NCBI GenBank assembly: GCA_017480785.1
Contig: JAFURZ010000010.1
Span: 1 to 64,000 of the forward strand
DNA from: Bacteroidales bacterium
GTDB taxonomy: Bacteria; Bacteroidota; Bacteroidia; Bacteroidales; P3
DNA length: 64,000 bases
Reading direction: 5' to 3'
Under the pieces are notes generated by a model, which saw only the letters and a program-made list of their open reading frames with translations, had not been told where the DNA came from and searched no databases. The position numbers and the translations under genes were made by a program. Shown in pieces: positions 16,708 to 26,549 of this stretch. Position 1 is the stretch's first letter; each line of letters opens with the position of its first letter.

Positions 16708-17547
16708 TTATAGTGACCGCAGCCATTTGATTTCCTCGGCCCAGCGGGTGGGGTCGGGGGTCTCCAATATAATCGGCATGTCGTCGAAGCGCGGGTCGTG
16801 CATCAGGCGAGCGAAGAAGTCGCGGCCCATCATGCCGAGGCCGAGGCTCTCGTGGCGGTCCACATGGCTGCCGGTGCCCTTCTTGCTGTCGTTGAGGTGC
16901 ACGGCCCGCAGGTACTTGAAGCCCACAATGCGCTCGAAGTCGTCCATGCAGAACTGGTAGCCCATCTCGGTGGTGAGGTCGTAGCCGGCGGCGAGGGTGT
17001 GGCAGGTGTCGATGCAGACGCCCACACGGCTCTTGTCCTCCACGCCCTCGATGATGCGGGCGATGTGCTCGAAACGCCAGCCCAGGTTGGTGCCCTGCCC
17101 GGCGGTGTTCTCGATGACGGCCGTCACGCCCTCGGTCTTGCTCAGGGCGAGGTTCACCTCACGCGCTATCTGGTCTAGGCACTCCTCCTCGCTGATTTTG
17201 TTCAGGTGCGAGCCGGGGTGGAAGTTGAGCATGGTGAGCCCCAGCTGCTGTGCCCGCTGCATTTCGTCGAGGAAGGCCGCACGGCTTTTGGCGAGGGTGT
17301 CCTCGTCGGGCGAGCCGAGGTTGATGAGGTAGCTGTCGTGCGGCAGTACCATCTCGGGACGGAAGCCGCGGTCCGCTAGCAGTGCCTTGAAGCCGTCGAT
17401 TTCCAGCTGTGGCAGCGGCTTGCTCACCCACGAGCGTTGGTTGCGTGTAAACAGCGCAAAGGCGTTGGCACCGATGGCCTCGGCATTCAGGATGGCGTTA
17501 CCCACGCCCCCGCTGGCACTCACGTGTGCTCCGATGTATTTTGTCAT
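16708..17547 (-). CDS. nfo: Endonuclease IV (AP endonuclease)
   Basis: Zinc-dependent class II AP endonuclease of base-excision repair, 279 aa. TIM-barrel motifs: [81 protein letters not shown], and PIILETPDP. All the usual His/Asp/Glu metal ligands are present. Its promoter -7 element TATTTTTG is at 17612-17619 on the minus strand. Confidence 0.97.
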   Translation of the reverse strand: MTKYIGAHVSASGGVGNAILNAEAIGANAFALFTRNQRSWVSKPLPQLEIDGFKALLADRGFRPEMVLPHDSYLINLGSPDEDTLAKSRAAFLDEMQRAQQLGLTMLNFHPGSHLNKISEEECLDQIAREVNLALSKTEGVTAVIENTAGQGTNLGWRFEHIARIIEGVEDKSRVGVCIDTCHTLAAGYDLTTEMGYQFCMDDFERIVGFKYLRAVHLNDSKKGTGSHVDRHESLGLGMMGRDFFARLMHDPRFDDMPIILETPDPTRWAEEIKWLRSL

Positions 17548-17727
17548 GCTTCTTCTCTTGAACGTTAATTATCATCAGTTGACGGCGAATTACCGCCGTA
17601 CAATTCGTTTGCAAAAATACGCCTTTTCGCCGAAATGAAAAAAAATATTTCGCCCAACCACACAAACGACGCCTCCTTGTAGCATTGAAAAAAATGTTCT
17701 CTCCTCATTTCCACGCATGTTACATAC

Positions 17728-17777
17728 CAGTTCAACATGAGTTCAACTTGTTTCCAAGTCGAACTCAAGTTGAACTG
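17728..17777. repeat. 11-bp-period hairpin (AGTTCAACTTG family, copy 1)
   Basis: Arms 17728-17750 and 17755-17777 (23 bp, two mismatches) of GAGTTCAACTT units around a 4-nt loop, ending 3 bp before the stop of the membrane-protein gene at 17781. The same unit occurs at 29571-29618. Confidence 0.85.
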
Positions 17778-17780
17778 GAG

Positions 17781-18779
17781 TTAACAGCTTGGATTCTCTC
17801 CTTGTGGAATGATTCTCACGCAATCAACCTCGGCGTTCTTATAGTAATTGGTTATTAAATATTTGAAAATGTCTGATGTCTCTCCATCATAGTTTGCACT
17901 ACCTCCATTATATTCGAAGGTGATGGCATCTAATGCAGTGTAACAAGAAAACTCAGAACCAACATTTGAATCACTGTTAATCTTTGAAACGGATTTCTTT
18001 ATACGTTCAATAGCAAGTTCTATAGATTCCAGGTCTGTGATGTATTTTGGGGTTTTCACTTGCATGATTCCTAGTGTATGCTCTCTTCTGGTAATCCAGA
18101 ATCTCAGATACTCAACCCACCTTACAATTGTTGGACGATTGAAGTTTTCGTATATCATAATCGAAAAAGTGACGGCTTCCAGAAATTCATTATGGCATTT
18201 GTCACGAACCACACGGCCATATTTCTTATTAAATTTTCTGTATTGCTGACTAATATACGACTCCTTTCTGCGAATTGTTTTTTCTCTGCCAATTACCATA
18301 TTGTTAAAAATATTATACAGAAAGATGATTATTAACAGCCATAATTGATTCAATAAATCTCTCGGGTCAGGAAGTATTTTCTCAACATTGTTTATAAGCG
18401 AATAAACACCAACTGATATTCCTATGGAGCAAACCGAATAAATAGTATATACAGACCAATTCTCCAGTCGACTTTTTCCAGTTATAACGATAAACAAAGC
18501 CCTAAACAGCCAATAGTAAACAACTAATAGATAACATAGCGTATTCAGGCAGTCTGCATTTAGCAACTGACAGAATGTAGAATATAACACCAAGAAAACA
18601 GGGGGTGCTATTACTTTAAAAAGAAAGTTAAATGCGGGATAAGTATCCTCTGTAAAACTGGTTGATAATTGTATATAGCCGATGGAAATAGATTTTGATC
18701 CAATCCAGTTTACAATAAAAAACAGTACAACAGCGGATAAGAGCTGAACCAATGCAATTATGATTGTATATTCCTCCAT
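17781..18779 (-). CDS. Multi-pass membrane protein of unknown function, divergent from a RES-domain gene
   Basis: 332 aa from ATG 18779 (MEEYTIIIALVQLLSAVVLFFIV). About five TM helices fill the first 190 residues, followed by a soluble, basic C-terminal part (GREKTIRRKESYISQQYRKFNKKYGRVVRDKCHNEFLEA ...). Base composition is clearly AT-rich compared with the flanks. It shares a short divergent promoter region (18780-18879) with the RES-domain gene; a minus-strand TACTTTTG precedes it. Membrane topology plus the neighbouring NAD-active-type domain suggests a joint stress or defence role (inference). No family recognised. Confidence 0.65.
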   Translation of the reverse strand: MEEYTIIIALVQLLSAVVLFFIVNWIGSKSISIGYIQLSTSFTEDTYPAFNFLFKVIAPPVFLVLYSTFCQLLNADCLNTLCYLLVVYYWLFRALFIVITGKSRLENWSVYTIYSVCSIGISVGVYSLINNVEKILPDPRDLLNQLWLLIIIFLYNIFNNMVIGREKTIRRKESYISQQYRKFNKKYGRVVRDKCHNEFLEAVTFSIMIYENFNRPTIVRWVEYLRFWITRREHTLGIMQVKTPKYITDLESIELAIERIKKSVSKINSDSNVGSEFSCYTALDAITFEYNGGSANYDGETSDIFKYLITNYYKNAEVDCVRIIPQGENPSC

Positions 18780-18879
18780 ATTATTTTTTGTGCAAAAGTA
18801 CGAAATAATATCGATATTATTTGTCAGGCATTCTATTTTTGTGTATTTTTGCATTTTCAAAATCAAAAAGACAATTCCA

Positions 18880-19872
18880 ATGAGTAATATTATTGCATGT
18901 TCTAACTGTTTTCATGATACAGGCCTTAAACACGAAGCTCGCAAAGTGGGGTTTCAAGACAATTCTCTATGCCCGGTTTGCATGAGTTCCTCTGGCAGGA
19001 AACTGACCCTTGATTTATTACATGACTTATGTTGGAACTATTTTGTTTCAGGCTCTTATTATAAAACGGAATATGGTGGTGCCAGTACTCTAATGATAAA
19101 TGACAGTGGTGGAAATGATGATATAGAGTGTTCTCAACCATTAAAACATGATATTCAATTGTTGCAACGCAACTTCAACATATCAGTCTTTTATTATGCA
19201 CCTCAAATGTGGAGAATTGGAATGATTGATTGGATTGCGATTCTATGTGGAAGCGCGTCCCGGAAAAGAGACCATGCAATAGAACAAATTCTTCTTCGTA
19301 GCCATACAACGTATATAAACAGCAACAATATTCTATACCGACTTCGCACAGGCAATATCGGCAGCACCATTTCTCCGCAAGAGTATGATGCGCCTCCACA
19401 GCAAGTCTTGAAGGATGGCCGACTGAATGTTAAAGAAGATGTTGTTCTATATGCAGCCTTTGATATAGAAACCTGTATTCACGAATGTCGCGTCGCAATA
19501 AATGATGAAATGTACATTGCCAGACTCAGGCCTCTTAAGCGTTTGAAATTATTAGACCTCACCAAAATCAAGGAATCAGACGAAGAATCCACCCCTTTTG
19601 AGAATCTGAACATTGCGATGCATTTTATTTTCACCGCAGGGAATAGTTCATATAAGGCCACGCATCTACTGGCCTCGGCCATATATGAAAGAGGTTTTGA
19701 TGGCATCATTTACCCTTCATATTTCAATACAGTCAGACGACATGAATTCAAGAACGTTGCATTGTTTGGTAGACCAATAACAACCCGGAAAATAGAAGTA
19801 GAGTGCATAAACAGACTGGTTTTAAATACTGTGAAATATAATTATAGTATGGGACCTGCTGTTGCATACTAA
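18880..19872 (+). CDS. RES-domain protein with N-terminal zinc ribbon
   Basis: 330 aa from ATG 18880. An N-terminal CSNC ... CPVC pair forms a probable zinc ribbon (residues 7-30), then a helical middle, then a RES domain: YRLRTGN (about 150), VLYAAFDIETCIHECRV (about 193-209) and GFDGIIYPS (about 286). RES domains of the Xre-RES toxins degrade NAD+; the architecture with a zinc-containing N-terminus matches the RES proteins of some conflict systems rather than the short RES toxin. No Xre antitoxin is adjacent; the partner is the divergent membrane protein. AT-rich. Confidence 0.7.
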   Translation: MSNIIACSNCFHDTGLKHEARKVGFQDNSLCPVCMSSSGRKLTLDLLHDLCWNYFVSGSYYKTEYGGASTLMINDSGGNDDIECSQPLKHDIQLLQRNFNISVFYYAPQMWRIGMIDWIAILCGSASRKRDHAIEQILLRSHTTYINSNNILYRLRTGNIGSTISPQEYDAPPQQVLKDGRLNVKEDVVLYAAFDIETCIHECRVAINDEMYIARLRPLKRLKLLDLTKIKESDEESTPFENLNIAMHFIFTAGNSSYKATHLLASAIYERGFDGIIYPSYFNTVRRHEFKNVALFGRPITTRKIEVECINRLVLNTVKYNYSMGPAVAY

Positions 19873-20038
19873 TCAATTTTTTAGGTTCGTGATAATTTGC
19901 AATGAATTGAGGCCGATTGGTATTGCTCCACTTTTTTTACTCAACCTTTGCTCTAACTCTGTGTCCTTCCCATGTACAAACGCTGATGCAAGCATGATCT
20001 TTCGGTGATTGTTCGGCGATGTCTCGACAAAAAAACTT

Positions 20039-20069
20039 TTTGCCAATCCAAAAAAATGTCGTATTTTTG
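20039..20069 (+). promoter_or_regulatory. Promoter of the PIN toxin module
   Basis: TTTG (20039-20042), 19 bp, TATTTTTG (20062-20069): a close match to the Bacteroidota consensus, 75 bp upstream of the small ORF. Confidence 0.65.
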
Positions 20070-20143
20070 CAGCGTGAAATAGATACGAAGATATCACAAG
20101 GATAATTATACTCAATTATGGGAACTGATTAAATAACAATGAT

Positions 20144-20251
20144 ATGGAAGCCATTGTAAAGAAAAAGAGAAATGTCCGGAAGCGGAGAAAAGTACAATAT
20201 CTCCCCAAGTGCGAGTATTTGGTTGCTGACCCGTTCAACACTGGCAACTGA
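20144..20251 (+). CDS. Small basic ORF before the PIN toxin, candidate antitoxin or remnant
   Basis: 35 aa (MEAIVKKKRNVRKRRKVQY ... DPFNTGN). Its stop overlaps the PIN start as TGATG, the coupled arrangement typical of vapBC pairs, and it follows a good promoter. It is short for an antitoxin and very basic at the N-terminus, which could bind DNA or RNA. It may be a true mini-antitoxin or the truncated tail of a longer one. Confidence 0.5.
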   Translation: MEAIVKKKRNVRKRRKVQYLPKCEYLVADPFNTGN

Positions 20252-20667
20252 TGCAATATCTGCTTGACACAGAGGCATTGATATGGTATCTCACGGATGA
20301 CCGACGCTTGCCTGCAGCCATCCGCGAAGATATTGAATGTAGTTACCGCAAATATTCTGTGTCTGCTATCTCGCTGGTTGAAATCATACAACTTCAGCAA
20401 ATCAACAGAATCGGCTTCAAGGCAAAACCCTCGGAGGTAATGCGTGTTATCGAGGACTCGTATATTAGAGTTGTCGAGGCCGACGAACACATATTGGATT
20501 ATTTCTATTCACTTGACTTCCCCATTGTCAATGGCCGTGCACATACCGACCCCTTCGACCGTCTGATTGTTTCCACTGCCATTGTCACACATAAAACCCT
20601 GATTAGTTCCGACAAAAAGTTTCCTACATACAGAGACCAATACGGTCTGCAATTGTTAGAAATATAA
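20251..20667 (+). CDS. PIN-domain ribonuclease toxin (VapC-like)
   Basis: 138 aa with the four acidic PIN positions: LLDTEALIWYL (Asp6), SAISLVEI (Glu about 45), DPFDRLIVSTA (Asp about 99-102) and SSDKKF (Asp about 120). PIN proteins of this group cut RNA and act as type II toxins. Translationally coupled to the small ORF before it. Confidence 0.82.
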   Translation: MQYLLDTEALIWYLTDDRRLPAAIREDIECSYRKYSVSAISLVEIIQLQQINRIGFKAKPSEVMRVIEDSYIRVVEADEHILDYFYSLDFPIVNGRAHTDPFDRLIVSTAIVTHKTLISSDKKFPTYRDQYGLQLLEI

Positions 20668-20741
20668 AACAATATGACATAAAACTGAGAAATATTAGAA
20701 ATACATAATTGAGCGGACGCTCTTGTTCTCATCAGATAAAC

Positions 20742-20844
20742 GGTCTGGAAAACTTTTATCAAAGGTCGAGAATAAGGAATGCGAAAGTTCATGCTTTGGC
20801 GTGAATTGCTTTCAACCCTTATTTGACCTGAGGTATTCCAGACC
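20742..20844. other. About 103-nt imperfect inverted repeat
   Basis: GGTCTGGAA (20742) and TTCCAGACC (ends 20844) bound further inner pairings (AGGTC/GACCT, AATAAGG/CCTTATT) with internal loops, in a gene-free gap between the PIN toxin and the HNH gene. It could be a structured RNA or a degenerate mobile element. No frame of note. Confidence 0.4.
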
Positions 20845-20928
20845 ACCCATCTGATAAATAAGCGGCTACCAAATGAAAGGATTTACGCCTTTCTTATTGC
20901 CCTTCGGATATGATAAAATGAATGATAT

Positions 20929-21708
20929 ATGAAAGCAGTTAGTAAAATGAATGCTGATGAGCGAAGCGCTCATCTTAATGCTATGACAAAGAAATACAGC
21001 GCGTATGGATTGACATTTACCGATGTCGATACATCCCAGAAGTCTCACATGAGATATACGTATATTGTCAATGGAAATCAGTATGTCAACACAGAAAATG
21101 AAATAACGTGGATGCTTGGTATCTGGGGAAATAAAAGAAGGTCTTTTGAGAAGAGCAAGGCTGAGGTATTCGGATATTGGAGGAGAAATCATGATTTGCT
21201 GTTGATAGCACATGAAAAAGGGATAATATCGTCAAAGATTGTGGCGGAGATAATGGGTAATGTGCAAAAACAAGTAGTTCAATCCACCCCTGAGTCCATA
21301 GACCCAAAACGTGTTGTTCAAACACCCACTACAAAGACTGAAATACAAACGTACGACCTTGACCCCGAATTTATCTCGGGGCAGGATACTTTGAATGAGG
21401 GCGCCACAATGCGAGTGATGGTCAATAGATATGAACGTAACCACACGGCGAGAGAGAGGTGTATCGCATTGAAAGGCTGTAAGTGTGCCGTGTGCGGTAT
21501 GGATTTTGGTCGAATGTATGGCTCTATTGGAGAGGGGTTCATTCATGTTCATCACACGATTCCCATATCCTCAATCGGGAAAGACTATTCTATTGACTAT
21601 GCAAACGACCTCGTGCCGGTGTGTCCGAATTGTCATTCGATGATGCATAGAAAAGACCCTCCATATTCGGTGGACGAGATGAAGACATTATTAACCAACA
21701 AAAAATAA
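20929..21708 (+). CDS. HNH endonuclease-domain protein
   Basis: 259 aa. The C-terminal HNH nuclease has two CxxC zinc pairs (KCAVCGMDF and CPNCHSMMH) around GFIHVHHTIPISSIG and DYANDLVPVCPNCHSMMHR; the HNH residues are His of VHH, Asn of AND and His of CH. The N-terminal 150 residues are not recognised and may bind DNA. Likely a restriction- or mobile-element-type nuclease. In the AT-rich accessory block. Confidence 0.8.
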   Translation: MKAVSKMNADERSAHLNAMTKKYSAYGLTFTDVDTSQKSHMRYTYIVNGNQYVNTENEITWMLGIWGNKRRSFEKSKAEVFGYWRRNHDLLLIAHEKGIISSKIVAEIMGNVQKQVVQSTPESIDPKRVVQTPTTKTEIQTYDLDPEFISGQDTLNEGATMRVMVNRYERNHTARERCIALKGCKCAVCGMDFGRMYGSIGEGFIHVHHTIPISSIGKDYSIDYANDLVPVCPNCHSMMHRKDPPYSVDEMKTLLTNKK

Positions 21709-21714
21709 AGTATT

Positions 21715-21798
21715 ATGGGATTTTTAATTTGGCTCACGTTTTTGCGTGATGTATTCGGCGACTTGTTTTTCGGCCATTCATTCTTCAAAGACAAGTGA
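21715..21798 (+). CDS. Possible 27-residue hydrophobic peptide
   Basis: MGFLIWLTFLRDVFGDLFFG... starts 6 bp after the HNH stop, and its stop at 21798 lies 2 bp before the next ATG. The tight spacing suggests translation as part of an HNH - peptide - zincin run, but nothing else supports it. Confidence 0.35.
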   Translation: MGFLIWLTFLRDVFGDLFFGHSFFKDK

Positions 21799-21800
21799 AT

Positions 21801-22346
21801 ATGAAAGCACAGACAAGCACCGTTGTCTACGAGTTTACCAATGAGGTATACCCCTATAGCGTTTTCATTGGAATAGGTGTCAGCGACTTGACGGTTCGAA
21901 AACTATTTATGCGTTTTGACGATAGAACTGGCAGATCTACGCCATTCAAGATTTGGGAAAACAGCCTTCGTGGTGTTGGGGCCGGTTGTCAGGTTGTCAG
22001 GCTTGTTGTCAGCAGCCAGATTGCCTATTTTATCAACATCAACCCCAATGTCAATGCTAACGCGGAATTGATAGCACACGAAGCGTGCCATGCTGCTGAC
22101 TGGATATGTAATCGCTGTGGGGTTAAATATGGTTTGCATGACGAGGGCGAGGCACACGCATATCTTGTGGGTATGGTGGCTCGTTTCATGGAGCAAGTGA
22201 TTACCCATCAGGTTCCAAAAACCGTCAAGAAATGGACGCCAACCGTCGTCAATCACATATTTGATGCAGAAATAGAGGAGGACATCAGGACAGGTAGACT
22301 GAAATACGATGAAAACGGCAAACTCGTTCCAACTGACAAGGAATAA
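21801..22346 (+). CDS. Putative zinc metallopeptidase-like protein (HEACH motif)
   Basis: 181 aa. The segment ELIAHEACHAADWICNRCG contains an HExxH-type zinc motif, and EGEAHAYLVGMVARFM supplies a downstream Glu/His that could be the third ligand, a pattern seen in phage- and mobile-element-encoded zincin-like proteins. No signal peptide. It ends LKYDENGKLVPTDKE. Downstream of the HNH gene on the same strand. Substrate unknown. Confidence 0.6.
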   Translation: MKAQTSTVVYEFTNEVYPYSVFIGIGVSDLTVRKLFMRFDDRTGRSTPFKIWENSLRGVGAGCQVVRLVVSSQIAYFININPNVNANAELIAHEACHAADWICNRCGVKYGLHDEGEAHAYLVGMVARFMEQVITHQVPKTVKKWTPTVVNHIFDAEIEEDIRTGRLKYDENGKLVPTDKE

Positions 22347-22365
22347 CCTGTGATGCACCCGGGCA

Positions 22366-22708
22366 GATTTTGCAATGGCCGAAATGACCCAGTACAACGC
22401 CAAACCGTTTTGGAAATGGGTAAAATGACTGTCGCAATGTCCAATCAGTTTTGGAAATGGCTAAAAAGAGTGTCGCAAGCCCCAATCGATTTTGAAAACA
22501 GCCAAAATGAATCGCGGAAGTCTGTTTCAAAAACGAAACAGGGTTTTGCAGGGTGCGAAAAGCGTGTTTCAAAATGAAAACATGGTTGCGAGAGTCTCGG
22601 CAGCGTGTTTCAAAACGAAAACATGGTTTTGCAGGGCTACACTAGCGTGTTTTGAAATTGAAACATGGTTATGCAGTGGTGCAACGGAGTGTTTTCAAAT
22701 GAAAACAA
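22366..22708. repeat. Degenerate about 42-bp tandem repeats
   Basis: Eight to nine units. The first four centre on GTTTTGGAAATGGCTAAAA-like sequence, the next five on GTTTCAAAACGAAAACATGG followed by a variable 15-18 nt. The second set keeps a 42-bp period, so each frame reads as a 14-residue repeat (CFKTKTWFCRATLA, CFEIETWLCSGATE). Each unit contains a small GTTTTCA/TGAAAAC palindrome. Units are too divergent, and the spacing too short, for a CRISPR. This fills the gene-free stretch 22347-22755. Confidence 0.75.
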
Positions 22709-22738
22709 AAAAAGAGAGGCCAGACGGTCTCTCTTTTT
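22709..22738. terminator. Terminator hairpin at the end of the 42-bp repeat array
   Basis: AAAAAGAGAGGCC pairs with GGTCTCTCTTTTT (one mismatch), T runs on both strands. Confidence 0.7.
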
Positions 22739-22755
22739 GGATAATCTATAATAAA

Positions 22756-22855
22756 TCATATCTGCGAGGCAAATTCTTGGATGGTGAGGATGGCGACCTT
22801 CGGCCAGTCGATTTGTTTCAGGACGTTGAAGTGGGCGTCGTTGGTGACGACTACG
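22756..22855 (-). pseudogene. C-terminal remnant of a PIN-domain toxin
   Basis: Minus-strand frame reading VVVTNDAHFNVLKQIDWPKVAILTIQEFASQI then stop (22756). TNDAHF and the following IDWPKV..L...EF are the last two strands of PIN-family toxins (last acidic residue in TND). The N-terminal 100 or so residues are missing; the remnant is joined directly to the end of its antitoxin gene, indicating a deletion. Confidence 0.7.
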
Positions 22856-23093
22856 CATAACGATAGGGGGTGCGCATGTGCTCCGCGCCCCATTGCTGGA
22901 TGGTTTCCTCGTTGATGGTGCCGTTGTCCCACAGGGCGTCGATTTCCTTTTGCGCCTTCGCGGCGAAGAAGTGCGCCACCAGGTCCTTGAACTCGTTCAG
23001 TTCGGCCTCGCTGCTGATACTTTTGAGGGCATTGAGCAGTTCCAACTGGGCTATTTGAGTGTATGACATGTCTGTTTGTTGTTGATTTTGCAT
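22851..23093 (-). CDS. Antitoxin-like partner of the deleted PIN toxin
   Basis: About 80 aa from ATG 23093 (MQNQQQTDMSYTQIAQLELLNALKSI); ATG 23069 is an alternative. Acidic helical protein, ending WGAEHMRTPYRYA. In this family the end is normally near RTPY, so the last residues probably come from the deletion junction with the toxin remnant. Orphan antitoxin, probably no longer under selection for toxin neutralisation. Confidence 0.65.
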   Translation of the reverse strand: MQNQQQTDMSYTQIAQLELLNALKSISSEAELNEFKDLVAHFFAAKAQKEIDALWDNGTINEETIQQWGAEHMRTPYRYA

Positions 23094-23135
23094 TAAGTAA
23101 CGGACTTTCCTGCGGATTATTGTGCCATGGAGCGA

Positions 23136-23175
23136 AAAAAAGCCGAGGCTGACGGGTGTCAGCCTCGGCTTTACT
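23136..23175 (-). terminator. Rho-independent terminator of dnaK
   Basis: Minus strand GCCGAGGCTGAC / GTCAGCCTCGGC with a 4-nt loop, then seven T; 17 bp beyond the dnaK stop. Confidence 0.9.
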
Positions 23176-23191
23176 TGTTGTTGGTTCAATC

Positions 23192-25126
<1,935 letters not shown>

Positions 25127-25165
25127 AATATGTTTCCTTTCTTTTTTGTTTGCTTGTTTTTATTT

Positions 25166-25236
25166 CTCAATCAGAACTATCAGAACCATCAGAATTTGTG
25201 TGCTCGTTTCTTTTAGTTCTTTTCGTTCTGATTGAG
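25166..25236. repeat. 9-bp-period hairpin in the dnaK leader
   Basis: CTCAATCAGAAC (25166) pairs with GTTCTGATTGAG (ends 25236), with inner 9-mers ATCAGAACT/ATCAGAACC and TTCTTTTAG/TTCTTTTCG. Arms are about 29 nt around a short loop. Related to 774-848. Confidence 0.8.
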
Positions 25237-25254
25237 CTTCACACCCCTCATATA

Positions 25255-25307
25255 ACAACATCCGTGCCAATCCCGCAGGACTGACACGGATGCTGACATT
25301 TTGGCAG
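25255..25307. promoter_or_regulatory. Candidate heat-shock operator upstream of dnaK
   Basis: CATCCGTG (25258) pairs with CACGGATG (ends about 25292), followed by CTGACATTTTGGCAG (25293-25307). CCGTGCCAA and the CTGAC palindrome occur in the same order upstream of groES. Regulator unknown. Confidence 0.5.
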
Positions 25308-25319
25308 TCAGATATGGTG

Positions 25320-25400
25320 CTACGATATAAAGTCCCAATAGTTTTCAGGGCTGACGACGTGCAGTTCAGTGCCAGGGTAGCTGTTTAATGCGTTGCTCAA
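25320..25400 (-). pseudogene. Possible C-terminal relic of another PIN-family toxin
   Basis: Minus-strand frame LSNALNSYPGTELHVVSPENYWDFIS then stop; the VVSPENYWDFI ending resembles the last strand of PIN-type proteins. Very short; low confidence. Confidence 0.3.
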
Positions 25401-25616
25401 TTATTCGATGTATCATAACGGATGTTTTTCTCGCTGCAAAAATACATAAATTATTCCATATTCACCAAAACAAATATAAATTCGGTGAATTAAATCTACA
25501 AATTTGATATTGTTTTGGAGAATGTATCACAAGCATCCGTGTCAACCTGTTTGATTGCCTGAGTGCGGCCTGCGGCGTCGTAGAGGGACGCGGTGTTGCC
25601 GTTGGGGTGTTCGACG

Positions 25617-25715
25617 GTTGTTCTTCGGCTGTTCTTCGGCTGTTCTTCGGTTGTTCTTCGGTAGTATTACGCTTTTTGTAAATGAACAGTAAAAGAACAG
25701 TAAAAGAACAGCCGT
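25617..25715. repeat. 11-bp-period hybrid hairpin (TTCTTCGGCTG / AAAAGAACAGT units)
   Basis: Four left units of GTTCTTCGGCT with exact 11-bp steps, a middle with GTAGTATTACGC (the unit of the long palindromes) and right units GTAAAAGAACA. The arms pair imperfectly. It ends 22 bp after the OM-protein stop. It mixes units of two element families, suggesting recombination between them. Confidence 0.7.
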
Positions 25716-25736
25716 TGAAATGGCAGAGGGAACCAA

Positions 25737-26342
25737 TTATTCTCCTTCGATTGCCTCGACCAGGCCGCTGAGGTTGACGGTGATGCCGCCGTAGATGGCG
25801 TTGGTGGTGTAGACGCCGTAGACGCTGAGCCACATGAAGGGCGAGACGACGAGGCCGCCGCCGAAGTTGAAGGAGGTCCAGGTGCGCTCGCTGTCGTAGG
25901 GATGGACGATGTTGACGGTGGTGTAGTCGTCGCTGCTGGAGGTCTCGGTCTCAATCCGTGACATGTCGGTATAGCCGCTGGTGTTGACGTTGACGCCGAC
26001 CAGGGGCATCACGCGGAGCCAGGGCAGCACGGGAATCTGGTAGCCGATGTTGATGGCGGTGGTCGTCGAATCGGGTATCAGGCGCTGGTCGACGGGGTCG
26101 TTCATGCTGGCCACGCGGCTGTCGTGCTTGTACATGGGGCCGGCGGTGATGAAGTCGAGGTAGACGCCCCAGGCGCTGACGCTGGCGCCGATGCCGAAGT
26201 CGCGGAACTCGCTGTTCATTCCGGCCACTCCGAGGTTGAGGCCAATCTCATAGCGGTGCACGTTGTTTTTGAAGTCGAACCATTGGGCGCTGGCACTCAT
26301 GGCCACGGCCGCCAGGGCTGCGAAGAGTATCGTTTTCTTCAT
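25737..26342 (-). CDS. Outer-membrane beta-barrel protein, unknown role
   Basis: 201 aa with signal peptide MKKTILFAALAAVAMSASAQ. Alternating hydrophobic and aromatic strands (RYEIGLNLGVAGMNSEF, WTSFNFGGGLVVSPFMWLSVYGVYTTNAIYGGITVNL) suit a small porin-like or OmpA-N-type barrel. A minus-strand -7 element TATTTTTG is at 26388-26395. Monocistronic. Confidence 0.78.
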   Translation of the reverse strand: MKKTILFAALAAVAMSASAQWFDFKNNVHRYEIGLNLGVAGMNSEFRDFGIGASVSAWGVYLDFITAGPMYKHDSRVASMNDPVDQRLIPDSTTTAINIGYQIPVLPWLRVMPLVGVNVNTSGYTDMSRIETETSSSDDYTTVNIVHPYDSERTWTSFNFGGGLVVSPFMWLSVYGVYTTNAIYGGITVNLSGLVEAIEGE

Positions 26343-26538
26343 AATAAGAGGTGTTTGTTATTGATTAATGATAGTTGATTTGGGCTGCAAAAATACGAAA
26401 AAAAAATTGAACCGGAGGAAATAAAAAACGAGTTCACCCGGTTTCGGACGTTGTGTGTGTCAAGCAGGGCATGGACGGGATGCTGTTTTCAACGGCTTCG
26501 GGTTGATAACTTTATTTCCACGGATGGGAAAAAGGGTG

Positions 26539-26546
26539 TAATTTTG
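26539..26546 (+). promoter_or_regulatory. -7 element of the nrdDG operon
   Basis: TAATTTTG, just ahead of the cobalamin riboswitch; transcription would start near 26552. Confidence 0.6.
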
Positions 26547-26549
26547 CAG

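Noticed and set aside
19873..20115. 80-aa minus-strand ORF (VETSPNNHRKIMLASAF ... LQIITNLKN)
   Set aside because: The C-terminal part reads like a real protein tail, but the N-terminal part runs through the plus-strand PIN promoter and no homologue can be named; perhaps a gene relic.
22366..22708. CRISPR array
   Set aside because: Units are degenerate, only about 42 bp long in total, the variable part is 15-18 nt, and no cas gene is present.
22492..22860. 122-aa plus-strand ORF with CF..KTW.C repeats
   Set aside because: It simply translates the 42-bp tandem repeats and then runs antisense into the PIN remnant.
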